Position numbers and translations under genes: made by a program. The notes under the pieces were generated by a model. It worked only from the letters and a program-made list of their open reading frames with translations. It was not told the DNA's origin and searched no databases. Source: Solea solea (lineage: Eukaryota > Chordata > Actinopteri > Pleuronectiformes > Soleidae). Taken from it: DNA of 64,000 nucleotides. Within the stretch, counting starts at the first letter, position 1, and each line of letters opens with the position of its first letter. Of the stretch, positions 1 to 12,000 are shown piece after piece. The DNA is taken from NCBI RefSeq assembly GCF_958295425.1, contig NC_081141.1, forward strand, positions 12,263,500 to 12,327,499, written 5' to 3'.

Positions 1-1150
1 GACTCACCGAGCCATCTGGAAGCACGTCGTATCACAAGGTACGGCTTCCCGAGCCTGATTATTTATAGTTACAATATATATTTTAATACCTGGAGGCAGA
101 ATGAATTCATTGCTGGTTCATTGCCACTCTCCACCGATTCATTTGGACAGCTCTCCAGTGTGGAATCATTCGTTCATGTGAGGGAGAGAGGGGGAGATAA
201 CTTTAAAATCACAGGTGCTGCAATCTAAAAATGGCCAAAACAAAAGAATACAAGAACAGATCTTGTCTAATGCAGTTAACCCTGGACGTCATACAAACAA
301 ATCAGACAAGATGTCTGCAGCAAAGACCCCAGAAGCATTAGCACACATACATAAGGGACTGGGTTGCACTTTCCACATTGTGTGTCCACAGAGAGCCACT
401 TAACATTTCCACATTCACATACATGCCACTGGTTCCACTCAAACTAAAGACTCTGGTCAGGAACGCTAGGTTCCACACATGCATACATTCCACTACAGCA
501 ACAGCAACATCTCAACCAGTTAGTTTGCCAAGCAGATTTCCATGGTTACCACTTTCTTTGTCGACTTAATTGTCCAAAGCGAGAGTGCGCCAACAACTCG
601 ACTGGAAAGTGTTGCGCTACAGGGAGCAAGAACAGTTGGCGCGTATGATCCCGTGCATGGACTCAAACTAGAGGTTCATTTGTGTTTGTCCACATAGCAT
701 CTGCACAGACCACCGGGGAAATGGATGGAAGACAAAACTCTTATCATGTGGACCTTGCTGATCTGTACACACACACATGTAGAAAGTACGACCTGGACCT
801 CACACATTTTAAGCCACAAACTCTGGGAAATGTCCTTTTGAAATTGGCTCAGCAGGAGATTATCTGGGTCAGACGTGTTGGCATCAGTAAAGAAACTTCT
901 CCAATGTTCAGGACACACACTTTGGAGAAAGAGGGCTGGCAAAAACAGTTCAGGGAAATGCCATGTTTGTGTCCTTAATTCAATTGAAAACTTCATTTGT
1001 TCCCTGGGAGCAATTCAAAGGCTCACAGAGCAGCAATAATAAATGTGGACATCCTCATCCGGACACGGGAAAAACAATTCAGACATAGCAGTTTGAGTTT
1101 TTCTGCTCTGCTGTTGTTGTTACAGCACTCACCTTGTACTTTCTCCACAG
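1..1150 (+). other. srrm4: Last intron of srrm4 (partial)
   Basis: This stretch precedes the srrm4 terminal exon and ends in a good acceptor (ttctccacag, 1141-1150). Two overlapping open frames on opposite strands near 680-990 show no recognisable domain and no splice context, so I treat the segment as intronic. I see no other feature in it. Confidence 0.55.
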
Positions 1151-1436
1151 TGCCAGGAAACGACCCATCCCTTATTTCCGACCCAGTCCCTCCACCAGCA
1201 TGTCGTCCTGGAGCAGCCTCTTCACCCGCAGCCGGAGTCGCAGCCCGATCCATAGCATTAGCCGGAGCCGGAGTCGGAGCAGGAGCAGGAGCCGGAGCCG
1301 GATCCGAAGCCGTAGCACCTGTTACTCGTCCTACAGAAGCTACAGCCGCAGTTCATCCTTTATTTCAATCTTTGGCACTCGGAGTCGCAGTCGGAGTTGT
1401 GGTTCATTGAACAAACGCAACAAAACCAGGCATTAG
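1151..1436 (+). CDS. srrm4: Terminal coding exon of Ser/Arg repetitive matrix protein 4 (SRRM4/nSR100)
   Basis: The exon starts after the acceptor at 1141-1150, completes a split codon with one base, encodes 94 residues and stops at TAG 1434-1436. It opens with ARKRPIPYFRPSPS, which resembles the signature of the C-terminal eMIC region of SRRM3/SRRM4. That region promotes inclusion of neuronal microexons, working with U2-associated factors in the nucleus. The rest is an RS-rich tail: SRSRSRSRSRSRSRI-type runs, then tyrosine/serine-rich YSSYRSYSRSSS. The upstream exons lie outside the window. SRRM3 shares the motif; I chose SRRM4 because hspb8 follows on the same strand, as SRRM4-HSPB8 do in other vertebrates. 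The arginine codons in the RS run are mostly CGG/CGC/AGG, giving a purine-rich internal repeat (about 1255-1320). Confidence 0.75.
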
Positions 1437-2667
1437 GTGTCCCAGGAAACATTAAGGGACTGAAGCGCCGCTCAGTTTTCCACTTGAGAGCAAGGACATT
1501 GGCTGTTGAAGCAATCAGCTATGTGTGTCTCTGTGCTTTGCTTTGATGCTTGATGGGAAATGGCCCCAGCAGGGATCCAACCACTGCATTCATTTAGGCA
1601 ATTGTATTGACTCTGCCCACACAGAGACCACTGGAGACTGAATTGTCCTTTTGTATTTGTTTGGTTCTTGTACTGCCTCCTCCTCTTGCATTAGCACTCA
1701 AAATGGCCTGCGACTGATGATGATCACGAGTCACATCTTTGATCCCATTAAATTAATTATAAAGCATCAACTTTATATTTTGAATATAAACTAAAGAACA
1801 TAAACTAAATGTCCATTAAAATGGTACATGACGTGGTTTAATAGGCATCGAGGACTTTAAATGGCTTTCAGAAAAAGATGTCACTGTAAATGCAGACACT
1901 CCAGTATTTGTGAATAATTAACATATGTTCAGGTTTCAAGAACACTCCAGTTGTTGTTATGAGATATAAGGGAAATGTTTATTTCTAAAAATGTAATGAA
2001 AGGTAGCCTGACAGCGAGAACAGTGTCTGTCAGCTTAAATATCCAATTCATGTGGAAACGATTGAGTCAGTAATAAATGGAGAGGGAAGTTTTAACTTTT
2101 TTTAATGGAGTCAGAGGAGGTTTTCATTTTTCTTGACAGCATTTGGCAACATAGACGTAAATATAACATACATGATTTATTTTCATTCCAAACATAAACG
2201 AACATCCAGGGCAGTAGTTATTGGATTGGGATTGTGTGTATTTACTTAAAGTAAAGGCTGCATCGTATTTGGTTGTTGAACATGAGCCTTGAAATGCTAA
2301 CAGTGTGGATTCTGTCGCTGAGACACTGCAACCAAACTACACCTGTTTGACCTTGACAGAGGAAGGTCAAGTTTTGATATTTTATTTATTACTTATTTAA
2401 TATTTATTGTTTTTGTTGTCCCCTCTCAGTAGTGGTCAATCTTTCTATGCAACGCTGTCAGAGTATAGTTATGACACTGCTGTAATTTATTTTTCACTTG
2501 TTGTAAATTATTCTCTTTGGCTCTTACCATTGACTTTTAGATCGTACCATTGTTTTTTTTCCGGGTTTTTCTTGAACCAAAGTTTGACATTTTTGGAAAT
2601 GTTTTCTTTTGCTGCCTTGCCAACAGTTAAATATGATGATAAAAAACCACTTTCACGTCAAACAAAT

Positions 2668-2770
2668 ATTATATATTATAATATATATGTATATATATAT
2701 ATATATACATATATATGTATATGTGTATATATATGTATATATACTGTATATATATATTATAATATATATG
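2668..2770. repeat. AT/GTAT microsatellite
   Basis: An almost pure alternating TA tract with GT interruptions. Open frames across it (Tyr/Ile repeats) are low-complexity artefacts. Confidence 0.9.
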
Positions 2771-3574
2771 AAGGTTGATAATTTATGTCAATCGATGCTC
2801 CCACGAGCACAATGACATTTCCTACTGAAACAGTGTGGCCACTGGAATGAGAAAATAGCAAGAGTGTCTTTGCAAAGAGGGTCAGGTCCCATTATTTTAA
2901 TTTCTAGCTTTTGCTGTGATTGTTGTGCTCCTCTGTTGACTGTCCACCAGAGCAAATAAGCATTTTTGCCCAAAATGTCAGACCTATTTTTTTTACGTTA
3001 ATTCTAAAACTGCTTTGACTCCAGGGTTTGAATCCGTAAAAAAAGTTTGAAAGTGCTTTTGCATATGATTAAGAAAGTCGTATTTCTCAATCATCCAAAA
3101 TCCATCATCGTTTCTGTGTTACTGCTCCAGGCCTGACTGCTCTCTATGCACTCAATACTCTCATCTTATTTTCTGAATGTCAAGAAAATAGAACAAAGGG
3201 AGGAAATATGATTGTGGAGGAGGAAGGAGGATGTCGGCACAAAAATCCTCCACAAACTATAGACTGATGGTGACTCATGTCAACAGGTGTTGGTGCCGGC
3301 AGATGATTTGTGCAGTCATGTTGTTAATCTGTCCAGATGGGCACCCGGACCAATGTCCCTACACCCCTACCACATGTGAGTCTTTGTGCAAAAATAACTT
3401 TTAAATATGTAATTACTATGGTGTAAATATGCAGCTGCATTATAAGAATTATACACAAGGTGTGATGATTTGATTTACAGAATGTGATCTGGAAAATGTT
3501 GAATGTTAAACTGTTTTTTTTTATGGATATGATACGTTGACCAGTGAAGTTGAAAACTGAGACAATGACTATGT

Positions 3575-4000
3575 TCACTTGGACAGCAATGTTCTGATTT
3601 TAACCTCATGAATACAATAGCCAGAATAAAAAGAAAATGCTGTGTAATCAGTTGTTTAAGATGAACTTAATCTGAATATGGTCATAGTCAGGGAAAAATC
3701 TACTTAAAACGTGTTGAGTATTCTGATTCAGTCATGTTGATATGTATAACCTTTTATTCAGATTATAATGTCCTGTCAGAGTTTTCAAAGCAATTGGACC
3801 AAGTGAAATGTGGAAATAAATCATAATCGGAACAGGTGAACACGATTATGAATGTATGTAAACACAATGAATCAGACTATTAACAACATGCTGAATGAAA
3901 AAAAAATAGATGATGTTTACATGATATTTCACCCATATTTCTGTTTATACGGAGCATAGTCTGATTATGACTTACATCCACATTAAGGCTGTGGTAGGCA
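3575..4000. repeat. Interspersed repeat, MITE-like, copy 1
   Basis: AT-rich segment sharing words with the segment at 4285-4580: a CTTAATCTGA/CTTATCTGATTAAG motif, ACGTGTTGAGTATT versus ACGTGTGGAGTATT, and CATGTAAACG/TATGTAAACA-type words. The style (CTGATT...CATGTAAAC) resembles a recalled teleost non-autonomous element family. Termini not resolved, so boundaries are approximate. Confidence 0.35.
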
Positions 4001-4284
4001 TGAAAAAAAAAGGTTGATTGTTGAGTTTCAATCGCAGGTTTGTTGTGGAATCATTGCTCATTGTTCCGCGCTCCTCTCATGAGAAGGGCACAGACAAACG
4101 CACACGTCTCATACACGACAGACGACTCAAGGAAACTCTCTGCCAGGTTGTAGTAATGGTCCATTTCTCCTTTAGATGCTTCAGATTTGTTATGTTTCTT
4201 TGCAGAGAGTGGTCAGTAATCCAGCACTGATAGACACAGTTGAAATGGGATCAGTGCCTGGTCTATCTGAACTACAAATCATGC

Positions 4285-4580
4285 ATACTGCAGCTTTAAG
4301 TCAAATACAGATTAAACCCAGACAGGACATTCTTATCTGATTAAGACGTGTGGAGTATTTTTTTTTATTTTTATTTTTTTTATCTTGGTTGCATTATGTA
4401 TCCAATCAGATTTTAACACTCTACTGGAGTTTTCACAACAGTGGATGTCATGTAAACGGGAATATGAATGAAATATTCCACTACCAACTCATTTACATAT
4501 CATTGGAACCATTTGCCGTTTTATTCAGAATGAGATCAATATTCGGATTATTGGTGTCCAGGTAATTGTAGTCATTATAG
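4285..4580. repeat. Interspersed repeat, MITE-like, copy 2
   Basis: Second, shorter relative of the 3575-4000 segment. It ends with ATTCGGATTATTGGTGTCCA (4541-4560), which looks like an element end. Family assignment is from memory only. Confidence 0.35.
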
Positions 4581-5365
4581 GCATCAGTCAGTGGAATCTG
4601 TCTTTGTGTATACACCTCTCTCTTCATTTAAATTAAAAATGTCATACAGCAATAGTGGTCCAGTGCTTTAGTGTTTCAATTCTCTTGTTTTTCCATATGA
4701 AAGCATTTTTGTTTGTTTGTTTTTTGAAGCTGTCACATTTTATCTTGTGTCAGTGTCAAGTTCACTGTAATAATATGTCACATTGAAACGCCATAAACCG
4801 CTGATCCCCCTTCCACAACACTGCGTGTTCGGGAATAAGTGAAATAAAATCATGTTCTGAGTGAAACGCCTGTGAAGTCTCTTTTCTGCTTTCCCTGCAG
4901 TAAACAGAGAGCATATCTTCCACCGTAGCTGCTTTGTTTTATCCGCACTCACTGTGACATCAGGGAGTCTCACACGAAGCGCTGCGTTATTTTCTATTAA
5001 AAAGCCAGTGAGTCACCAGGTGCAGGGAGCTCCAGCTGAGCATGAGTGACACGGAGTCGGTGCCTTAGTATGGTCAAAGGGGAGGCTGGTCTCTGGTCAG
5101 CTGTGGCGTCTACACTGCAAAACAAATCCACAACAAAGACACGTCATCCCTTTTTTTGAAGCTTTTTAAAAAAAAAATTGTTGACCTGAATATACAAATG
5201 ATATATTCGGACTCAAAGCATGTTATTCTTTCACAATATGTTATATAGAATAAAGGTTTGAATCTTCAATTTTACTTTGGTAATATTTTACAGTGTGCGC
5301 GCTTGCCGGATCCTCCCAGCACTTTCCCAGCACACACACACACGCGCCATCTGGGAAGGTCCCAG

Positions 5366-5373
5366 TATAAAAA
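5366..5373 (+). promoter_or_regulatory. hspb8: hspb8 TATA box
   Basis: TATAAAAA lies about 220 bp before the hspb8 start codon in a locally GC-richer setting. Transcription would be expected to start near 5395-5400, giving a leader of about 195 nt. Confidence 0.7.
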
Positions 5374-5411
5374 CCCCAGCGCAAAAAGGAAACGCATTAG
5401 TTTACTTCAAG

Positions 5412-5426
5412 GTTCACGAAACTTCT
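5412..5426 (+). promoter_or_regulatory. hspb8: Heat-shock element in hspb8 5' leader
   Basis: GTTCACGAAACTTCT is a perfect three-unit HSE (nTTCnnGAAnnTTCn), the binding site of trimeric HSF1. It lies 39 bp downstream of the TATA box, inside the predicted 5' leader, rather than upstream as in most heat-shock promoters. A further TTC lies just 5' (5406-5408) but not in pentamer register. Confidence 0.7.
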
Positions 5427-5474
5427 CTTTGGATCTCGCTGTCGGATCAACAAGTGATTGATTGCGTAACGGTG

Positions 5475-5501
5475 ATGCGCGTCATCCAAAAGAGATTCTA
5501 A
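5475..5501 (+). other. Short upstream ORF in hspb8 leader
   Basis: ATG at 5475 followed by seven sense codons and TAA (peptide MRVIQKRF). It ends 90 nt before the main start codon. If the leader begins near 5400, every transcript would carry it. Confidence 0.4.
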
Positions 5502-5591
5502 GTTTTGCGGCACAGGCGTAGGGAATTACTGACTTTAAGAGAAAGGAAAACTTTGGTTAACTTGGTACAAGAAAGCTGAACTTTCCTGGAC

Positions 5592-6054
5592 ATGGCAGAG
5601 GGAGACTTTTACACCATGGGAAACCGACAGAGGTTTCCCAGAGATCCGTTTTGTGAGTCACCGTTCAGGGAGCAGTCTCCGTTCCGGGATCAGCTCGCGT
5701 CTCGGTTTATGGACGATGAGTTTGGGATGCCACCTTTCCCTGATGAACTGGGGATGGAGTGGCCGGGCTGGGCTCGACCGGGTCGGCTCAGCTCGCGCCT
5801 CAGTCCGTCGCCTTTCAGCAGCACTTTACGCACAGGTTTCCCCCCGCGCCATTCCACGGGAGGCCCCGCGCTGTACACCAGCAGGTACGGGGAGCCTTCT
5901 TCCCGGAGCTCCCCCACCACCATCGCCACCAGCAGCAGCAGCAGCAGCTGCAGCAGCGCCGGGGGAGAACCGTGGAAAGTTTGCGTGAACGTCCACAGTT
6001 TCAAACCAGAGGAATTAAACGTGAAAACACGAGACGGGTTTGTAGAAGTGTCAG
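5592..6054 (+). CDS. hspb8: hspb8 coding exon 1
   Basis: Ends ...GTGTCAG before donor gtgagt (6055), splitting a Gly codon after its first base. It encodes the N-terminal domain and the first beta strands. An AGC-rich run at about 5932-5956 encodes the poly-Ser tract. Confidence 0.95.
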
Positions 6055-9000
6055 GTGAGTTGTTCGATGCGTCGGAAAAGTGACTTTATTATTTATTCAC
6101 CAGGGAGCTAAGAAGGAAAAGTGAACTCTGATGATGGATGAATGCAGGACATCAGTTCACAATCATATGAGAAATGATTCCGTTTTATTTATAGATCACA
6201 TTCAAAACAACACCTGCTCTCCAAAGTGCATTTAAACCAGAGACACCAAGGTCAGGTCATGTCCTTAAATAGTATTAATATTTTGAGAATGTGAGGAGTT
6301 ACATATTAAAACCTTACAAAAAAGGCAATTAATGATCATGATCTTTGAATATCACCCATTTTTAAATCTCTAAATCAAGGTGAAAGAGCACATAAGGCCT
6401 ACATCTATAGTATATAGTAGGTATTTTGTTTAAGTAATGTCATTTTATTTCAGCCATGTAATTAAATAATTGCCAATGTTTACATTGTATTATAAGTCAG
6501 TTTAAAGTAAAAGGCATTTAGACTCCCAGAATATTTTTTTTATTGACCGTTCATCAAATAGTCCACTTGGGCAATATGTCTTTAGCAGCTGAGAAAAGGT
6601 TTCAGGATTATTATCGTACAACTAAGTCAGGTTCTACATAATAATGAAATCTTTTTCACTCAGGCAACAGCCTGGAACCAGTGAATGAAGGCCCCTGTGG
6701 CCGTAAAATGGTCTGGGTCGGACGTTGGCAGGCAGATCCTCAAGCTTAGACACCTGTTTCAAATTCCTGGAGATTCATTCCCTCGGCCACTCAGGAGCTG
6801 GATTTAGATTTGAGGCAAGGCCCGTGACAACAGTCTCTGTTTACATTAAGAGAAGTCACTCACTGCCCTTAAACACCACAGAGAATGTTCTAGAAATAGG
6901 GCATCGCTTTGACCTAGTGGACCCTGCTCTTCTTAAACCCGAGCCAGGATCACGTTCCAGCTCAGTCACTTATTATGGGAGTAACTTATAAGAATTGCTT
7001 CCTCAGTTCACATTCCTCGGTGATTTAAAAGGTGAACATGAATTCCAGGGATACCCGGTGTTGTGGAGGACACAGAGGACGGCAGGCCCCCCCCCTCATA
7101 TGCTGAGTTTTTTATAAACACAATGCTGGTATGCCAGTTGTGTCATTCAGTCAGCGCCATGTTGGGCCTGCGTGTCTGCCACAATGACCCAACTCCTTGT
7201 TCCAAAGGTGGGACAATGATTGTCCAACTGGTCTTTTAACAAATCAGCTTTCACTGAGGTTAAGCATGTTCATCTCTTGTTAGAAATTGTACCGGAAGAT
7301 TGTGAAATCAACACTGAGCATGGTGCGGCAGCTCTGTGGGAGAGCTGCCGCACCATATAGTGTTTTTAAACGGATTAACTCGCAAACACATTTTCTGTGG
7401 GCCCTTGAATGCTAAAATACAAATAACTTCTTTAAGGATCTCTGTTTGTTTTAGTGTTTATAATATCTGTAGAAGGCCCCATCAAGACAAAATGTTCAGT
7501 TAACACTCAGAGCTATAACTCAGTTGATCAGATGAACATAAACAGGCAATTGGTGTGGGGGTATTTATAGTTCTTATTATCCAGAGTAGAAACAGTTACA
7601 CAAGACTGATGGACCAACAAGCTGAAATCATTTGTTCACATTCTTAAAATGACCCGGGCTGAGGGTATTCAGGGAGTTGTTATTTTGAGATTTTGCAAAT
7701 ATGGATCAACATTTTTCACCATTTTATTGTCAAAACTACTTGGTCAGGAATGCTGGGAAGTTGTGAATTGTATGGTCAGTATTACAAAACCACAAGTCGT
7801 CAAATTCAAGTTGAATGTTTTGACTCAGGAGTAAGTAATTCAAAAAATCTGACCATGCAGAGGTATACAGCACTGATTGGAAGGGAGGAGACAGTGCACG
7901 ATTCCCCCATGTCACATCAAACAAAGCTGTCTCGCCCATCTTCATTTGTGAAACATACAAGTCTTTCCTTGATGAAAACTCATCCACAACCATAAGGCAC
8001 CATCTGCCACGTCTCCTCCCAGAACATACAATATTACGCACAGCATCTGGTATTTGGCATCTAAGCTGTAAGGGATCTGAGAAGAAGGACAGCCATGTTG
8101 GACCACTCTCCAACCAAACCTCTGTTATTCATCAAATAACTGAGGGATGTAATCAAGGGCCCAGTTTGACGTCTGAAGTCGAGATGAGGTTTTCGCAATA
8201 GTCCCATGACTTCACCGGCGATCGTAGCTCACTTCCCTCTGGAGCCTCAAACTCTGGCACAGTCCAGCACTTTCGACTGGAAGAGATGTCACTGTGGGGG
8301 TATAAGGTAGCGCATAGCCGAGCCGCCCCTGAGGTCAAGGGGTGGAGCTGGCCACGGCGCTCGCAGTGGCGTTGACATTTAGCAGCCTCAGAGCAGCTGC
8401 TGGCAGGCCTGAGAGATAGAGCAATCATAAACAGAGCATGGAGGAGAGGAGAGGGGAGGTGGAAGGGAGGTGGGGGCATTCCAGGCCGAGCCTGTTCTCC
8501 CCAACTTCAGACCAGTGTGTGTCATAAGCAACTTGAGGGAATAAATGAGTGTTAATCATTTCAGCGTGTCTGTTGCAACCCACCCTGGAGGAGTCACTGT
8601 AAAGTCACTGCTGGAACTGAGCAACAGGGACATGTGTTGCATCAAGACCCTTTTCCCGTCACATTAGGGCTGAACGATTCTCAATAAATGTGTAAGTGCG
8701 ATTATTTTTGATGGGAACTGTGATTGCGATACGATTTGTGCTGTCAGAGGGAATGGTCATTTTTACGTCATTATTCTCAGTTTCATTTGAATAACTTCTA
8801 AATCTAAAAGGATTATTTGTGCAGATCTGTGAGAAACAAAGATGTTTTCGTGTTTTTATTGCGCCTCCTGCAACTGCAGTAGGCCGTCGTGCGATTTTGA
8901 TAAAATGTCAATTAATTGTTCAGCCCTACGTCACATCCCTCCTAAATCTGTTAGGTATAGATTCAAGGGTGGACCACATAATCAGTGTCCTGTTGATAAG

Positions 9001-12000
9001 GCCATACATTGATGATTTACGTTACAAACTATTACACAACTATTGAACTTGGCCTCACTTGATTCTTTGCTCATGTGTTTTTTGTTTTTTTTTAAACAGG
9101 GAAACATGAAGAGAAGCAGGAAGAAGGAGGGATAGTGACAAAGAATTTCACAAAGAAGATACAGTGAGTACAATTTCAAGTGAATTATTAGAAGCACACG
9201 CTATGTTTTCCCTGCTTATGCCAATTAATCATATCATGTCATTTATTCATGACAACTGTGTATTTCTATAGACAGATTATGTATGTGAATATGTAGAATG
9301 TGGAGGTTAGGGACTTTGACCGATCATGTTTAAGGAGACTTTGGTTCGATCAATTTTATTTGCAAAGTCCAAAAGCTTTAGATTCTGTACATGGTGCAAC
9401 ATCCGCTGACCCTTTTTATTGGGTAAGAAACATTTCCCAGCATTTTAGTTTATCTGCATTCATATGCAGGTACCTGTTTTTAGAGATTAGCTTTAATGTC
9501 ACCAAGTCCTTGAACACCCACAAAAAGTGTTTGTGTGTTTTTTGTGTGGAGAAACCTTAAAGTCTGCCGGTGATAATTTCAAAGTCAGATTATAACTTTG
9601 AAATGAAAAATGAGTCCTCGGGTCTTATGTTTGCATTTGTCAAGCAGATATTTTAAACAACGCTGCCGCCACGGTTCTGAACTGTTAGCCGAGTACAAAT
9701 GTGCTTATTGTGAAACAATCTGCCCCTAGGTAATGTCTTTGACTCCAACTCAATCCCTGCCTCTGACTGTTAGTTGGAGTGTAAACAGTGTGTTTGGCCC
9801 ATAAACCCGCTGTATACACTGAAAGCACCACAGATCGGCTGCCAATCTTCAGCCAATGGGATCTGAGATTGTAAAGAAAATTTTTTTTAGAGCTAATAGC
9901 TGCTCGCTGAGATTCGTTATGGTGACAGCATTACATTACATGGATAATTATGCATCACTATTATAAAATATTAATTAACAATATTCTTGTTTCCATCCAA
10001 GGAGTCAAGAAAACTGTTATTAGTAATAGTGTATATTTCACCAAACAGTTCATGAAGGCAACAATACTCTAGAGGAGTTCTTTCATCACAGTTTCTAAAA
10101 TGCCAAAACATTATACTTGTCACTAATAGCGTTTTTTTTTCCTCATGTGATTCTTTTGCACGTTAAACATATTTTTCACGTCTATATCCTGTCAATGTGA
10201 GCTTTCACATCAGTGATGAAATTGAACTAAGTGACTGAATTGTGGATAAGGACAGCTTTTTCAGAATCATGAAAAATGACGACGATGCGAGATTAAAAAT
10301 ATTCAAATAAGCAGAAACACAGGACTTCATAAAGTCTGTCCTGACACAGTGAAGTGATAAAGTTTTAGCCCCTGAACCAACCATCCTCTCTACTTCAATA
10401 TTTATAGGTTTTTATTTCTTTTCCTTTTTCATCCATAGATACTGACTCCACCTACTTCTTTCTATTATTATTATTATTATTATTATTACTGTGGATAAAT
10501 AGAATATAAATACAAATGTATTTGAAGCAAGTACATGTATGTGTCTCTTGTATCCACGTCTTTTACTGTGAAGAGTTTTGTGCTTCAGTCTCATACCTGC
10601 TCCGAGTCGACAAACAATCCTACAATCGAAGCCCATTAGTTGTAAACAGTTGCCACTGACAAAAAAGACATCTCTTAATATTAAAGTGCACACAACACGA
10701 ATAAGTATTAAGCAGTTCTCCTGTTATAATAAAGCCGAGCCCAATGGGCTGAAGACGTTTCCACGACCTGTCTGGCTCTCTGCCTCCCCCTGTTTTAATT
10801 GGACAGTATTAGTAGGAGGACTTCAAACAGCAGCTTTAATCGTTGGTGCGAATCACCGTCTCGCTGGTGCGTCACTCCAGTTCTGCTAATTTCCTTCTGG
10901 GTAATTGAAGAAGCAGTTGCACTCTAGGCCCCTACTGGACACATCACAATCCTTTTAATTGGACCCCCCCCCCCCCAGATCAGACTTGTGCTCCCAAGCA
11001 AAGCAAAACCTGCAACCATGGTGACAGGATAGGGTGGCGGTGGAGGGAGGTGTGATATATAAATAAATAAATAAATAAATAAATAATTGCCCCCAATACG
11101 CAAATCAAAAATGAAAGAGAGAGCAGATAAAGCATTGCTTTGCATTGAATAGATTCTGGGCGTTTTTTTGTATAAAATGACAAGTTTTAAAACAATTCCC
11201 TCAAGTTCGACATGTTTAGTTATAATTCCTGTGTACAGTTCCTTTTAAACTGTTGGAATGATAAGGTGTAAAATGATTAGTGCACAGGCAAAGAACAATT
11301 GGCAAAATACATTTTTGAAGTCGGGCCACAGTAGGGTTGGAGTAGTGGCAAACACTGTTGCCTTGCAGCAAAAAGGCCGTGGACCCATGTCCAAACATGG
11401 GCCTGTCTGCATGGAGCTTGCATGTTGGCCCCGTGTTTGTGCAGGCGTTCTCCAGGTTCCTCCTACTGTCCAAAAACTGAATACACGTCGGTGTGAATGG
11501 TTGTTTGTCTCTATATGTGTGTCCTGTGATGGACTGGTGAGCTGTCCACGGTGTATCCCGCCTTTGCCCTGTGCCATCTGGGATTAGCTCCAGCTCCCCG
11601 TGACCCTCATGTGAAGGATAAAGCAGTTAAAGCGATTAAAAAAAAAAAAAAAAGTAATGTTATTTTTTTTACTATTTCCTGATGTGTTATAGAACAAGCA
11701 ATTCAAATTCAGAAAATAAAATTACTATCAGTGATATTTTCTTTAATAATATATGTAAAGGCACTTGGTGTGCAGAATGGTTCGCTATCACTGTGTCATT
11801 ATATCATTGGATTATTATCACTGATGTATTGAAGAGCATATGCTGCATTTTAATGTTATAGCTGATTGAAGCAGAACCTAAGCTAATTTATCCCTTTTAC
11901 ATTCACAGTAATTTATAATTCATGAGTTAAACATAAATTGTGAATAATAATTGTAGTTGGCGTAAACCGTCCAAACGCTGTAGAAGTCCAAAGTCACATG

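Larger units (their letters stand above)
1437..5365. other. srrm4 3'UTR and srrm4-hspb8 intergenic DNA
   Basis: Non-coding and AT-rich. The srrm4 3'UTR runs into this stretch; an ATTAAA lies at about 1746-1751 and an AATAAA near 2072, so the polyadenylation site is uncertain. It also holds an AT microsatellite (about 2668-2770) and two related interspersed repeats (about 3575-4000 and 4285-4580), listed separately. No other gene seen. Confidence 0.5.
6055..9099 (+). other. hspb8: hspb8 intron 1
   Basis: About 3 kb, donor gtgagt, acceptor tttttttttaaacag. It contains a near-perfect hairpin (7310-7364) and a hAT-type MITE (8665-8928), both listed separately. The 108-aa open frame at 8153-8479 on the other strand has no recognisable domain. 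Confidence 0.9.

Noticed and set aside
676..996. Open frames on both strands (about 100 aa each)
   Set aside because: They mirror each other, have no known domain or splice context, and lie in the srrm4 intron.
7736..8113. 125-aa minus-strand frame in hspb8 intron 1
   Set aside because: No domain, no promoter or splice signals; antisense to non-coding DNA.
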